Origin: Sweltsa coloradensis
Lineage: Eukaryota; Arthropoda; Insecta; Plecoptera; Chloroperlidae
NCBI GenBank assembly: GCA_024449915.1
Contig: JAMZAV010001457.1
Span: 62,001-126,000 of the forward strand
Length of the DNA stretch: 64,000 bases
Reading direction: 5' to 3'
Positions 12,066 through 23,962 of this stretch are shown piece by piece; the stretch's first letter is position 1; each line of letters begins with the position of its first letter. Below the pieces are notes generated by a model. It did no database searches. It worked only from the letters and a program-made list of their open reading frames with translations, and had not been told where the DNA came from. A program made the position numbers and the translations under genes.

Positions 12066-12464
12066 ATTGTGTGAAAATTTTATAGGTCTTTTCCAAGGAA
12101 GCAAGCAATTTGAAAATATGTCTACAAGTATATGTTTTACATTGAATAATCATTATTTTACGTTTATTGACCTCACGTGAACCCAAGTTCGAACCAAAAT
12201 TTTGTCTGTGGGATTATTAAATAAATAATAACATATTCTTTTAACTGCAATTTACCAAATAATTATTTGGATTTTATTTTTTGTTTTTTTAGATACCTAG
12301 GCCTAGCAATTCATTTTTTTTCCACCTGCAAATATGACTTACCACAGTCGGTAAAAAATAAAATTAATATTCAAAAAATTATATTTGATCAAAATTTAAG
12401 GCAATTTTGGATGTAAATACGATTTCAACTTGAGGCCCATTTGACCCATCAATATTTAAACTAG

Positions 12465-12520
12465 GAAACGCTCAGTTTGACGCGTTGATAAGCAAGCACG
12501 TGCTATTCGCGTTTAAAAGC
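12465..12520 (-). mobile_element. 3' end fragment of HINE-like family 3
   Basis: Reads CTAGGAAACGCTCAG, then CGCGTTGATAAGC and GCACGTGCTAT, matching the 3' terminus at 36,509. Only the last 55 bases or so remain. Confidence 0.55.
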
Positions 12521-12995
12521 AAAGTGGCTGACATATGGGGGGGGGGGGGAATAAATAATTTGTGATATAATATTATATTACATATCATATATGTCTAAGC
12601 AAAGGCCAATAATCATAAGAAATTCGCGGTATTGCCATCAAGTTAAAATTACTGAAAATACACGTCTCCAAATTACGAGATAATATTCCTTATTTGCTAG
12701 ATATTTTTCAGCTGAGGGTTACAAAATATAGTGATTGTCCTATCCCATCGTACCCAGCTACTGGAAAGTGGAAATACTTCTAGAACAGATGCTTACAATG
12801 AAAAATTATGCTTAAAGCATGAAAAACACACTTGCTCCCTATGCAGCCCGTGTTTTTATCTGCCTTCGGACGGCCATGTTGGCATACGACCGTGCTGCTA
12901 CCTGGTTAGGTTTTAAGGCTATTCCAGCAGCTAAATTGTTTTCATTTAAATGGTGTTGTTTTGTTGCAAAGTGTTTTGTAATTACATACTACACT

Positions 12996-13027
<32 letters not shown>

Positions 13028-14860
13028 CTATTTACGGGCGTACCGGCTGTTTAATTTGCATGCGGCGAGTTCAATGAAATATAAAGAACGGCTTTTCAGA
13101 TTAACCTAATTTTTTCAAATAAGTTTTGTCATCTAGTTGTTATTATGTTTATCAAGTTTGGTGAAGTTTATCAGAATGGATTAGTACTTATGACCTTTTT
13201 TTCCCGCCCATGTTTTTTGAATAAAATTTTGAGGTTTTTGTAGTGTCGTTTTGGTTGACTTTTTTACACTCAAATTTATTGACGAGATATCAACCAAATG
13301 GTGTACTCTTCTAGTTTCTAAATTCGTTTTCCGATCGTAATTCGAACGCATACTTTATTTAATTTCCTTGAAACACCAAGACCCTGTAAAAGTCTACCCG
13401 TTTCGACGCTCCACGAAAGATTTTTTACCGTCTACTGGCGCTGCGCGTCAGCACGCATAACCATCTCCACCCTCGCCTCGGCGGTCGGTAGCTCACTCGC
13501 ATTGCAATATTTTTCAAGTGGCCGCAGCTTCAACGTGAGCTCGCCAAATCGTCAGGAACATCGTTGTCGGTGTTGTGAAGTGAAGTGAATGAAGCTGAAT
13601 AGAATGCATTATTCTAAAATCTTTTATTGGTTTGGTAAAAGAACAAGATGATTTCCTAATATTATATTTATTCGCATAAGAAAATCATGCCAACATGTAT
13701 AATGTATGTATGAATCTTTGTAGATATGTTATGTATATTTTGTATTTATTATGTGATGCATTGCATATTATAGTAGCGATAGCATAGGCATACTCTAGCC
13801 ACCCTTGGAAATTTTACTTCTTGACCTTGTTGGCTTGTCCACTCTCCCTCTTGGGGTGAAACTTCAACTAGTTTACCGCCGTAGGCATAAATCTTGCGTG
13901 GACTGCATTATGCTTGATGTCCTAAAACTCGATTTCAGGCGAAATGTTGCCCTGAAAATTGTATAATTAAAAGGTATCGATGCAATGACAACTCCTTTCG
14001 GGACGCGAGTTCGATCCTCTGCCTGCGATAATTGGTCCTGCGAACTAGCGCCGCGCGGACGATCGTCTTACAGACGTACACGATCTACGAGTGTGATACT
14101 ATCTACCACCTGTCAAATTTGCTGGACTTGCGTCTATAGTTTCTCGATATATCCTTTGATCTCAAAACATATTTTATTTATTTTTTATTTTATATTGTTT
14201 ACACAATTGATTGAGTTGACTCCATTTTATTTTGCAAGATCCACTTGAAATAGAAACAGATGCCACAACATCTGCAACTTGCAATGCATGTCGCATATTG
14301 TTGCCTTTCTATCCCGAGATCGCGTACGGTTATAATAATTAAATCATTCTAATTTCTATTCATTTGCAAGTGATTTCAACAATTTCACGAGTTTGACGAT
14401 TTCATTTATGTCATCTGTAGTCAGTATCGGGCAAAATATTTTACGGAACGTAGTAAAAACAACAAATCTGTAATTAATAGTTATTCAACAGAGTTTTCTC
14501 TGCATACTCAATCTTCCTCACAAATAAAGATGACAATCGGGATGGTTTGCCTATTTCCACATTATTATGTGCCAGCCAGTCGTATGGGCTATGGGAGGGG
14601 AAGGGAAGGGGGACCTTGGACCTTCGTTCTGTGTTTCACCTGGTTTCATTCATTGGCGTGAGGGTTTGCCTGGCCTTTGGCAGGTAGCAGGTGGGGGGCT
14701 ACGACCTTGTCTTCATGTAATTGTGCGTAAGTAGTGCGCAATGACCAAAGCCACATAGGGCGGTCGCTTGAAGGAAATAACAGGACGCGGGACACAAAGC
14801 AATCGGCACCGTAAGTGTGAGTTCGTAAGCAACCATTTTTCGGCTGTCGAGAAAACCGAA
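12521..14860. other. No gene recognised; G and A homopolymers
   Basis: Contains a G-run at about 12,537-12,549 and a poly-A run at about 12,997-13,021. The 60-96-codon frames have no recognisable domain and overlap one another. A GC-rich part at 13,960-14,110 looks gene-like in base composition but gives no domain. Confidence 0.4.
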
Positions 14861-14867
14861 TTATGAA

Positions 14868-14936
14868 TTCATACATATATATATATTATATAGTATATAT
14901 AATATATATACATATATATATATTATATACACACAT
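14868..14936. repeat. (TA)n-type microsatellite
   Basis: About 70 bases of imperfect alternating TA with CA interruptions. Confidence 0.85.
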
Positions 14937-14939
14937 GAT

Positions 14940-16266
14940 AATCATATAATCAAATAACCGTAGTCTATAAATCGACTGCACAAAAACTACATTATTTTGG
15001 TATTGCATTTAGAGCACAACATTTTTCAAGGACGCATCAAACGCACTCTAAAAACCTGAAATTCTAAATTTTCGCCAGCGGCGCTATTGTTGCCCCCCCC
15101 CCAAACCCCCCGGTCTGAAAAGCCTAATTTCAACAATGTGTGTACATGTAGGCTACATACATGTATGTAGGCCTACGTATGTACGCAATAAGGCAAGTAT
15201 GCATCTGTAAATATTGAAATATGAAAGCTGTGTTTCAGTTGACACATATACTTTGCGCCAACCAATTATCATATTATCTCTACTCTTTAGAATTTAGATG
15301 CAACTAGCATTCAGAGATAGAGGTAATCAAATACAATTAATTGTAAGAACTTGTTGAAGAGTGGAACTGTAGTAGGCCCTACCTGTCTTTGCAGCTAGAT
15401 GTACGTGACACATTTCCTTCTTTCGAAGCTCAATCGGCATAATTACATAAACGACTGGATGTTTTGTTCTATTATGCTAAAAATGTGAATAACTGTTTGT
15501 AAATGGATAACAAATCACAAATGACTAAATCCAACTGGTTTTGTTATTTCTGAATCGTTATAACACTAATAATCAATTTCACCTATGGGAGTGTTTCCCG
15601 GCTAGCGGCGACAAATAATTAAATAAATTCTGTTGACATGATTTATAAAGATCAATTTATTAACAGACGTGAATGAGCAAAGTAAAATATATAAAATAGA
15701 ATTTCATTTTCCTAATCACGATAACCATGGCTCTGCTCATAATGTTTTGTTTACATTTTATTTTGAAAGGTAATTCCTAATGACCGCTTGCTCTAATCAG
15801 GGCACCATTCCATTCAACCTGCTCTCCACAGCTGGTGGAATGTATGGGCGAGTCAGGGCGCCGGCGTAGGGTTGTAGAACTTGACAGTAGGCCTACGGGT
15901 GTGTTGGTTTGGTTGTGGTCCGACAAAATAAAGGTTAAAAAAATAATGGTTATTCTATTGAAATAAATTATAACTATATGTTGAGATGCATTTGAACCAC
16001 AGATAATAGTGTACTCTGTTATCTGTGATTTGAACTAAGAACTCATTGCGAGCGAACTGCGAAAGTGGTCACCACTGTGTATGCGTCATGACGTCACTCA
16101 TTAGTCAGCATGTAATAAATAATAATGGGTAACTTTGCACATCAATGGAGATAAAACAATCACATTTATTTCTTCATCGTGCTCTCAAATCACAAATGTT
16201 TGCACTATTATTATAGCCCTAAAACCACACATCATTATACAACGCCAAAACCAAGGCAGAAGATAG
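14940..16266. other. No gene recognised
   Basis: Includes a short palindromic CATGTA/TACATG-rich patch with AGGCCTA words at 15,140-15,190 and a C-run near 15,092. No coding signal. Confidence 0.4.
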
Positions 16267-16420
16267 TAGGGTTGCCGTTCGATGCTACTTGTGACAATCG
16301 GTAATCGACATTTTAATGTAGGCCTACATTATTATCCGATTAATAATCGATGTTTGTAAAATCGAAAGATGATCAATTGAATGTAATGAATACACATCGA
16401 ATATATAGAATAATAACGTT
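16267..16420. mobile_element. Solo hAT-type terminus
   Basis: Starts TAGGGTTGCCGTTCGATGC and runs into ATCGAT-rich sequence, like the ends of the hAT element at 24,731-26,286. I find no matching opposite end, so this is a truncated or diverged copy. Confidence 0.4.
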
Positions 16421-16566
16421 AAAATAAAACGATAAAATAAAATTATCAACAAAAAATAGTTGCGATTCCAGAATCCTCCTTCTATCAACACTATTCTGAA
16501 TATAGCATGATGCAATAATAGAGTTGAGAGGCAAGGCGCAATCACTCCGCTGCCGGTCCCCACCAC

Positions 16567-17365
16567 TCGAGCGCGCGATTAAATATATAAGTTTGAAAGA
16601 AAATTAGCTAACAATACTGTGACAAATATTGTTCTGAATGTTTTGCTGTCTACCGTTTTAAAAAATAAATATTTTACAGTAATCGCATTTTAGATCGTTG
16701 ACCAATCACATGACAATGTTATATTGTTCTTATCCCGGTGATCGTTGTCACTACACACGGAATTACACATATTTCCTCATGGGTGTCAAATAATTCACGC
16801 AGTGATGGGAAGTTACGTAATATTTACTAACACTTAGCAGTCGGCATTCTAACATAAACAAGACAATTCCAAATTATGGTCTGGTTCTGGTTTATTGCGG
16901 GCCAAACACTATAAAATACATTTATGCTTTATAATATTCATATCAGACTCAGTTGAAATGATTCGGAAACACACTTGGTTCACTGGTTGTCAAACAAGCC
17001 TGTTCTCATGTAAACTTGGAAAAAAATAATCCTAATGTCTTCTGAGCTGTTGAAAGAGTCCATCGCTATTGTAGGAAATGGGGCAAGGGTGACTACCTGA
17101 ACCTGAGTTATTCTGGTCAATGGAAAGAATACCCTCCGGCCGCTCCCACTTCTTGCAACGGCCTCGACGGATCACATCACAAGATACAAGCACCAGCCAA
17201 AAACTACCCTTACCTACCGCCCGAAGGGTTTTACACTCTGCCACCTGTAGGGAAAACGGTGAACTTTTAAAGCGTAAATGCCGATAGAAAGTAACATCTG
17301 CAATGCTGGCCTACTACGCCAGCGCTGTTTTAGCTTCGTTGTGCGGTGTCTGGATAAACCTTAAC
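16567..17365. other. No gene recognised
   Basis: A minus-strand 70-codon frame at 17,032-17,244 includes a short piece with acceptor-like TTTTCCCTACAG and donor-like GTAG/GTAAGG marks about 31 bases apart. This is too little to call an exon. Confidence 0.35.
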
Positions 17366-19182
17366 CGCGAATAGCTAGACCCACATTGCACATTTTTAAA
17401 AATTTGCGACGTTCGCTGTCCACGGGGCCATGTTTCCAAAATTATTTATTATTGGCAGGGTATTTGGGTAAACCCATGGGTAAAACTTTACTTTGTGGAT
17501 AAAATCCACCGCCATCTAGACTAGAGGACCTTGACATCATTTCTTTGGGAAAACTATTTTAACTCCTTGATTACAAATAATACACTGCATCCTCGAAAGT
17601 ATTTTGATTACTTCTAGGTGGCAGTGCATAGAAACTTTGTGCAACTTTTCGTTGCCATGGTAATGTTACTTTTGTTTAGGGCTGGGCAAAGAAATCGATA
17701 TTTCGATACGATATCGATATGAGCTGATTTTTTCGATATCGATATTTGGTTGAATATCGAAAAAATATCGAAAAAGTAATTAATTTTAAAATAAAATAAA
17801 AGTCTAAAAAAGTAAAACAATAAATTTCAAAAATCAAGTTATGATTTCTAATGTTCCACATTTTTAATTGCCTGTGAAAAAATATTATTACTTTAAAACT
17901 TTTGTTCTCATCACCTTTCATCTCCTCCCCTTACCACTCGTCGCTACACTTGTACGTCCCCCCTTCACCCGCTGCGCGCGCATAACCGGCCGGCCGGCCT
18001 TGTCCGTCTTACAACAAAACATTTTGAACAATGTTAGGGCCTAGGCCTATGGTTTTTAACAGGGTAGGGCCAAGCACAAGCTCACATATGCCAACCACAG
18101 TCCACAGTTCACCAGTCTGATTCCTGGTCTTCATTGTTTTGAAGTTTACGTCGTAGCTCCTTCACAATTCCTTGCTGATTTGTAAGGCAGAGGAACCTTT
18201 CTTTTCCACGCGATCAGCAGTCTTCATTTGTTCATCTTGAGCCATTTCATCTTCTCCTTCTTCATCACTCATTATTACGTTACGTAGACTCTTAGCAACG
18301 TAGATAGACAACCCCGACGTTCAAAGTCTATGTAGGTCAAGCTAGGTCACGACATGATCAAGATGAGTAACTGTGCGACGACTAGCAGACAGCTGTCAGC
18401 TGGTCTGGTCGAGGCCGTCGGCTAGGTTCGCCCGAGTTCGGCTGGCATCGAGTGGGTGGGAGGGGCGAAGCGCAGCAGCCGATGCGTGGTAGTTGTATTG
18501 CGGGTGGCCTATGTTCAGGCGCTATTTCAAATGCAAGCGCGCGGAAATAACGCGAGTGCTGTTTTTGAGATTGTATTTTCGGAAAAAAAACATCGCGCTA
18601 TATTCGGACCAATACGGTAATAACAAAAATACCCTTCATTAAAAGTTTAATCACTTAATAACCACCCAAATATAATAAATCAATAAATACAATGGTTTAG
18701 AAAATACTTTGTTTTTCATTTCACTGCAAACTGTTATGTGGGAGGGGATATTAAAACACGTGTATTGCTTTCGATATATCGATATCGATATCGAAATTTT
18801 GACAATAATCGATATTTGAACTTTATGTCATAGCCCAGCCCTACTTTTGTTATAATGTAATTTCCATCTACACTACTTATCGGATCAAAATAAAATTAAC
18901 GTATTCGTGACCGGACGGACATTCTAAATGATTTGGCCACCTCAGATTTTGTCGCCGATTAATTTGAAAAAAAAACTTTTGATTAACTTTAATGTAACTT
19001 TTGAACGATTTTGCCACAAAACTAATGGCATTCAATTGAGAACGAAGCTTGCGGATGGTCAAAATTTCAACTCGATACGAGCCCCGTTCGAACGTTATAG
19101 CGAGACATACAAACAAAAAAAAAAAACAATTAAGTTTTTTTTCCGGCAGAGTCAAATGGAAACGCTTGCTTCGCTCGCTTAA
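17366..19182 (-). mobile_element. HINE-like family 3 element, interrupted
   Basis: Two parts, 17,366-17,676 and 18,844-19,182, match the copies at 36.5-38.2 kb collinearly. The minus-strand 5' end at 19,182 reads TTAAGCGAGCGAAGCAAGCG. The extreme 3' end with its hairpin is missing here. A hAT element sits between the two parts with target duplication CTTTTGTT, so the HINE is older. No coding capacity. Confidence 0.65.
17677..18843. mobile_element. hAT element with perfect 8-bp target duplication
   Basis: Ends are TAGGGCTGGGC and GCCCAGCCCTA, with CTTTTGTT directly repeated at 17,669-17,676 and 18,844-18,851. TIR style and 8-bp duplication are those of the hAT superfamily. Subterminal sequence is packed with ATATCGATAT-type palindromic words. 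On the minus strand an ATG frame from about 18,272 gives a Glu/Asp-rich start (MSDEEGEDEM) and stops after 32 codons. That may be a transposase remnant, but I see no DDE or dimerisation domain. Length is 1,167 bases, so it is non-autonomous. Confidence 0.85.
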
Positions 19183-19640
19183 TCAAAGGATATAGATTGC
19201 GGAGTGCAGTAGCACTGCGGTTAAAATTTGCCTTTACTCAAATCATTGAAATGGCTTTCTTCTGTACTCCTTCAAGTTTGCACGTACAATCTTGCAGAGC
19301 ACTTGGATGCCACGCTGGAATCCATATGTTAAAATAGGCCATATTATGTTGTTGTTGTTTTCCTATGCCCGCAACCACTTTATAAAGGCATCATGCGTCT
19401 AGCCGCCCAGTAGAGACATGCCTCCCTCTCATTCCTATCCATGCCCTCTGGCATTTCGTCTGTCACTTTCTTCAGTCCAGTGCATACGTGTAAGTGTCGT
19501 CTGTCTTGCACTCCGTCGTTACACAATCTGCATACCTACATCTGATTCGATTATTCTGAATCTATATTATTATTGTGTTTATTCCGTACATTCATTACAT
19601 ATTTTATAATAAACATACGGATAGATGCAAATAGAGGACC
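19183..19640. other. No gene recognised
   Basis: Unique-looking sequence between a Helentron-like element and a Harbinger element. No coding signal. Confidence 0.4.
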
Positions 19641-19643
19641 TAA

Positions 19644-20339
19644 AGGTCGGATTCCTATGCGACGACTGAAACTACTATAGCCGCGCGGCTTCAGCCACGC
19701 GATCAGAGCCACGCGATCAGAGTCGCGCGATCAGAGCCGCGCGATCAGAGCCGCGCGATCAGAGCCGCGCGATCCGAGTCGCGCGATCAGAGCCGCGCGA
19801 TCAGAGCCGCTTGTTCAAATTCCAATCCCGCGACTCTTGTTTCAGTCGCCACGTGATTAGCATGGAGGAAACACTGTTGGTAGCGTATTTTCTCGAAGAA
19901 GAGGAATATGAATAATTGATACTAAATATGCTTAATCAATTAAAAAGAAGTGACCCTAAACCAATGTACTTGGCGAGGAAGGAGGAGGGATTTCAAAGTA
20001 TTCTTTTACAGAGACATCTTTTGGACGATGCATTAGTGTTTAGGAAGTTTTTCCGCTTGAATAGTGACCAGTTCAATTACGTTTTTTCACTCAGCTTTAC
20101 GAAAACAACAATAGTTCTATTATTTTATATAGAAAAACACTTCCGATCGCGTGGCGGCTGCGGCTAGACTGCTCCATGAGCAGTCGAGTCGTCCGGCTCA
20201 AGCGTGTCATTTAGAGCCGCATCAGTCGCGCGGCTACAGACGCGTCATAGGAACGGGTTCCATTCATTTACCTATAAAGCAGTGTGACTCACAGCCGCGC
20301 GTCTACAGTCGTATCAGCCGTCGCATAGGAATCCGACCT
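19644..20339 (+). mobile_element. PIF/Harbinger element, non-autonomous
   Basis: The 21-base terminal inverted repeats start AGGTCGGATTCCTATGC and are flanked by TAA at 19,641-19,643 and 20,340-20,342. The 3-bp TWA duplication is the Harbinger signature. Inside, a plus-strand frame at about 19,862-20,100 resembles the N-terminal part of HARBI1-type transposases (RKEEGFQSILLQRHLL, then FRKFFRLNSDQF). Human HARBI1 is a domesticated relative. The catalytic DDE region is missing, so this is a deletion derivative. A 14-base minisatellite sits just inside the left end. Confidence 0.8.
19695..19808. repeat. 14-bp minisatellite, about 8 copies
   Basis: Unit CGCGCGATCAGAGC, eight near-identical copies in tandem inside the left end of the Harbinger element. 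Related CGCGCGGCT/AGCCGC words recur near its right end. Confidence 0.85.
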
Positions 20340-20342
20340 TAA

Positions 20343-20956
20343 GATCCATTTGAGACATATTATACACCCATCCTAAAAATTATATAGAACATAATAAAAT
20401 ACAATTATCAAACAAGATGGACATACATATCAAACTCTTAAAAAAACATTCATGTCTTATGACGTAAAGGAAGGCAGTTTTTTAAACTGTACGTTTTCTA
20501 TTCCAACCAATACTCCTATTTACAAACCCAAGCAAGAACCAGCTCTGTTACAAACAAAATCGGTTTGAATTTTCCATTTCCATCCAATTAAGTGGGAACG
20601 AACATTACTGAATGAAACGGTAACAGGGCGGGGGTGTGACGCGGACGATAGCAGCAAGGCTTGACTTGAGGGACCTACGAATATGACACGATAATGGTTG
20701 CACTAGGCAGAGAGAAGCCCAGCACTTAAGTTTAATTGATTTCAAATGGCAACGTGTTCATGGTTTTAGCAGAACACTTTTAAATGGTTAAGGCAATATT
20801 TGACTAACAGGACTGACATTATGGGCTGTGCATTGAGTCTATCAGTATACCTTCATTATGCTGATGAGACATTACATTATTTAATTAATTGGAAAAGATG
20901 TGGGGACGGAGAACATGTATGAGGAGCCGGAAAAAATTAACACATTTCTATTCAAG
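20343..20956. other. No gene recognised
   Basis: AT-rich between two DNA transposons. No coding signal. Confidence 0.4.
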
Positions 20957-20958
20957 TA

Positions 20959-21945
20959 GGGGAGAGGGGGGGACATTGGTACAGTTCAGAACATTTCAAT
21001 TTTTTTACATATACATGTGCAAATTTCGGAATGAGACCTTTGTCATAGTAAAATACAACCCTTAATCTATGATATGTGTACTACATCTTTCACATTTGTG
21101 ACCACTACTAATAAATAATCCACATATAGAAAATTATTACAAATGTACCAATGTACCCCATAGGCGGGGCACATTGGTACTAGTATGGGGCACATTGGTA
21201 CACACATGTTTACTGGTCAGAATTTACAAGTTTAGGCCTACAAAGAGTGTTTATTTTATGTATGTCAATAGTGGTTTACATACATGAGCTAATAAACTTG
21301 TCCACATAGACCCTAGTATTAGGTGTGTGCTTAAAATTAGCTTAACGTTAAACTACATTATTGTGGGAAAATATCTAGATCGAGGTTTGCCTACAATAGA
21401 CAGACAGCTTATATACTACACTAGAATGCTATTTTACTATGTATATATACTAAATACTAATCTAGGCCTAAGATAGACTGCAACATTAGGTCTACAGATA
21501 GATTTTTTTATTAACACTAGCTGGTGCATAGGGCCTGTAATGTACCAATGTGCCCCCAAGGCTGTGTACCAATGTGCCCCATCTGGTATTGTTTTAGAAA
21601 TTAAATTCAAAAAAATTTAGGTTAGGTGTCAGTCATAGCAATGTGCTTACAATTTAACAGATAAATTGCGGTCATCACTTAAAAAAAATAGCTTGAATTA
21701 CCTACAATAACATTATAATCAACCATTACAAAGTTTATCACAACTATTTACTTTCCACATCACTAAATACAATTTATATCATAACTTAGCCATTTATCAA
21801 TGGAAATGGCTCAGATTTTCAGAGCTGGTAGAGTTCCTCACTGCCATCTAGATCACTCATAATACACTGCTGAAAATTAAACATGGGTGGCAAAATTCAA
21901 ACTGTACCAATGTGCCCCCTGTACCAATGTTCCCCGCCTCTCCCC
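20959..21945. mobile_element. TA-flanked MITE, Tc1/mariner-pogo type
   Basis: Ends GGGGAGAGG... and ...CCTCTCCCC are inverted and flanked by TA at 20,957-20,958 and 21,946-21,947. The terminal word GGGGCACATTGGTAC recurs inside in both orientations (near 20,972, 21,148, 21,172, 21,186, 21,541, 21,566 and 21,903). No open frame encodes a transposase. It shares its architecture with the pogo-like element at 39.4-40.6 kb, which suggests the same transposition machinery. Confidence 0.75.
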
Positions 21946-21947
21946 TA

Positions 21948-22260
21948 TATGTTAGTGAGAAGTAAATAACAATTGTGGACTAATGTAACGCTCACTGGGA
22001 GGCCAGTAGGCCTAGATGTAAACATGAGGGATGCACACTGGAGGAAGTATGGAAGTATAGATATCTAGGTGTTATGATAATATTAACATCTATGAACATT
22101 TCCAGCATACATGAGGTAAAATGGCAAGGAAAGTAGAGCAGAACTAGATTACGTTTAAAATAATAGTTGCTTGAACGATTACGTTTGAATTAATAGTTGC
22201 ATCAACTATTACGTTTAAAATAATACTGGTAGTAAAATAAATAAATAAATAAACAAAATG
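21948..22260. other. No gene; short ATTACGTTT tandem repeat
   Basis: Near 22,149-22,235 a unit of about 32 bases (ATTACGTTTAAAATAATAGTT-like) occurs three times. An ATAA-type simple repeat at about 22,232-22,250 is the 3' tail of the next SINE. Confidence 0.5.
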
Positions 22261-22261
22261 G

Positions 22262-22805
22262 TGTAAAATGGAGTCTACCCACTTAGCCAAAGAACTGATT
22301 TTCAGTGAGGGACATTAAATATTAAGCCGACCAAACCAAGCCAACACTGTAGGAGCCGACACCATCGAAGAGCCGGTGTTTAATTATTAATCTTGTGCGT
22401 TTTGACCAACTTGTGGTCTTTATCACTCAGCGTGAGTGGACGTATTTAATAATCTCCGTTGGTTCAACTTAATAATAACCTCTAGTTGGTTATTAATAAG
22501 AATAAATCATTTATAAATAAGCAACCAGAGACCGGAATATTTAAGTAGGAAACACCGATAATCAAGCAGGACACGATTTCCACCCACAGATAGCGCCAGT
22601 AGCCTATCAATAAGGCAAATTCGGAACAACCTTAAAATTTGTTATATGCCTCGCTGCTAGGTCGCCTCCAATGTCACCGTTTACACATTCCTAAGCCAAG
22701 GACTGATAGACTAAAGCCCACATCAGAGGTGAAAAAGCTTCTGCCTACAGCGTGAATAGAATCCTGGACCATCTGCATTGGAAGCTGAACCTCTAACCAC
22801 AAGAC
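22262..22805 (-). repeat. SINE family 1, old copy with internal insertion
   Basis: The minus-strand head is near 22,730-22,800, the body near 22,590-22,720 and the tail at 22,268-22,380. All match the fuller copy next door but are more diverged. About 180 AT-rich bases (22,381-22,560) are inserted between body and tail. Two SINEs in tandem here share the same strand. Confidence 0.65.
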
Positions 22806-22837
22806 CAAAGATGATAGAATCCATTCTAATAAATATA

Positions 22838-23290
22838 AAATAAATAAATAAATAAATTGGATTTAGAGTCTACCCACTCTGTTATAGGCCTATAACTGAT
22901 TTCAAGTAAGGGACAGTAAATCAAAGCGACTGAGCCTACCCTGTAGGCCCCGACGCAATCGACGAAGTGAGCGATAACCAACCAAAGATTGATAATTTTA
23001 ATATGAAATTTAGCAATCAGTTGTATGGACAGTGCGAACACCCGCGAATCAACGCCAGAATCAACAAGGCCGATTCAGAACAACTCTGAATTTATTATGT
23101 GCTTCGTTGCAAGGACGGCTCCAAAGTTAGGCACCGTTTACAAACTCCTTAGACACAAACTGATGGACTTAAGTCCAAATCAGAAGTTAAAAAACTTCTG
23201 GCCTTGACGGGAATCGAACCCTGGACCTTCTGCATTGGAAGCAGATACGCTAACAACAAGACCAAAGATGATTGAATCTATTCTAATAAT
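22838..23290 (-). repeat. SINE family 1, near full-length tRNA-Trp-like SINE
   Basis: On the minus strand the head (about 23,275-23,200) has a perfect 5-bp stem TCTGC/GCAGA around the 7-base loop TTCCAAT (anticodon position CCA, Trp) and the B box GGTTCGATTCC. These are the RNA polymerase III signals of a tRNA-derived SINE. A hairpin-like linker (AGTTTTTTAACTTCTGA), a body (AATTCAGAGTTGTTCTGAA) and a conserved tail (CACTCAGT/ACTGA palindrome, GTAGACTCTAAATCC) follow, ending in (AAAT)n at 22,838-22,856. Length is about 435 bases. Other copies or parts lie at 6.35, 8.2, 11.2, 22.3, 53.9 and 59.3 kb. Confidence 0.82.
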
Positions 23291-23570
23291 ATAAGCATGC
23301 CATGCCACGACTGTGCCTCGAAAGCAGGTTTGCCCCCAAAAAAGTTTACAATCTATAACTTGGTAAAATAATGAAAGTGATAATTGGTGGCGGTATTGTG
23401 TGGTGAAAAGGTGAAAATTATTCTCAGGCAAAGTCCCTAGAGGTGGCAGGGCCGCTTATCCGAAAGCGTTATTTAAATTTTAGGGGCCTATAAATTCTCT
23501 ACTTTGTGAAGCTTAAAAAACGTTTAAAATGTAAATTGGGCTACATTTTGCATTAAAAACTATTACTCAC

Positions 23571-23741
23571 TTGTGGAAATAGAATTATCCTTGAGGTGTC
23601 GACCTTGATCTACGTCCACTTCAATAAAACCCTCGTTAGGCTGATCTTCCGTCACGTCAACCTGTTCTTGTTTCAGTAGCGGTAGTTTATGAGCAAAGTT
23701 AATTGCCGCCGAGTAGCTAGACTGCTCCAATAGTTCAATAC
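23571..23741 (-). CDS. Probable internal exon of a minus-strand gene
   Basis: A 171-base stretch is bounded on the minus strand by an acceptor-like TTGTTTGTAG before 23,741 and a strong donor ACAA/GTGAGT after 23,571. It is open throughout, with gene-like codon use. It encodes an acidic, Gln/Asp-rich peptide containing KLPLLKQEQVDVTEDQ, where LKQE fits the SUMO consensus (hydrophobic-Lys-x-Glu). Similar Leu/Ile-Lys-Gln-Glu motifs occur in the large exon at 26.9-28.3 kb on the same strand, upstream in transcript order, so the two may belong to one gene. The length is a multiple of three, which allows frame-preserving splicing. No named domain. I infer an exon from splice signals and composition only. 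Confidence 0.5.
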
Positions 23742-23962
23742 CTACAAACAACCAGTGCTTAATTAGCAATAATGGAACACAGGTGCATATGCAAATTAAG
23801 CATTTAATTAAGGAGGGGCAGCTCTCAACTATTTAGTCAACTTAAATTATGCAATATGCAGTAGGCCTATTATGATGCCCCCTTCTTGTAAATTAAATGG
23901 AGAATATGAAGGCCTAGGCCTACACTACTTGTTTACTTGTTTAGCTACATATTCTATATATC

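Noticed and set aside
13985..14248. 87-codon plus-strand frame with GC-rich start
   Set aside because: Ends in a Phe/Ile-rich translation of AT-rich DNA and shows no domain.
17032..17244. 31-base microexon inside a 70-codon frame
   Set aside because: Acceptor- and donor-like marks are present but such short signals arise by chance and no neighbouring exon supports it.
23195..23280. Functional tRNA gene
   Set aside because: The head has B box and anticodon-like stem but no paired acceptor stem, and is joined to a repeated body and tail in several copies, so it is a SINE.
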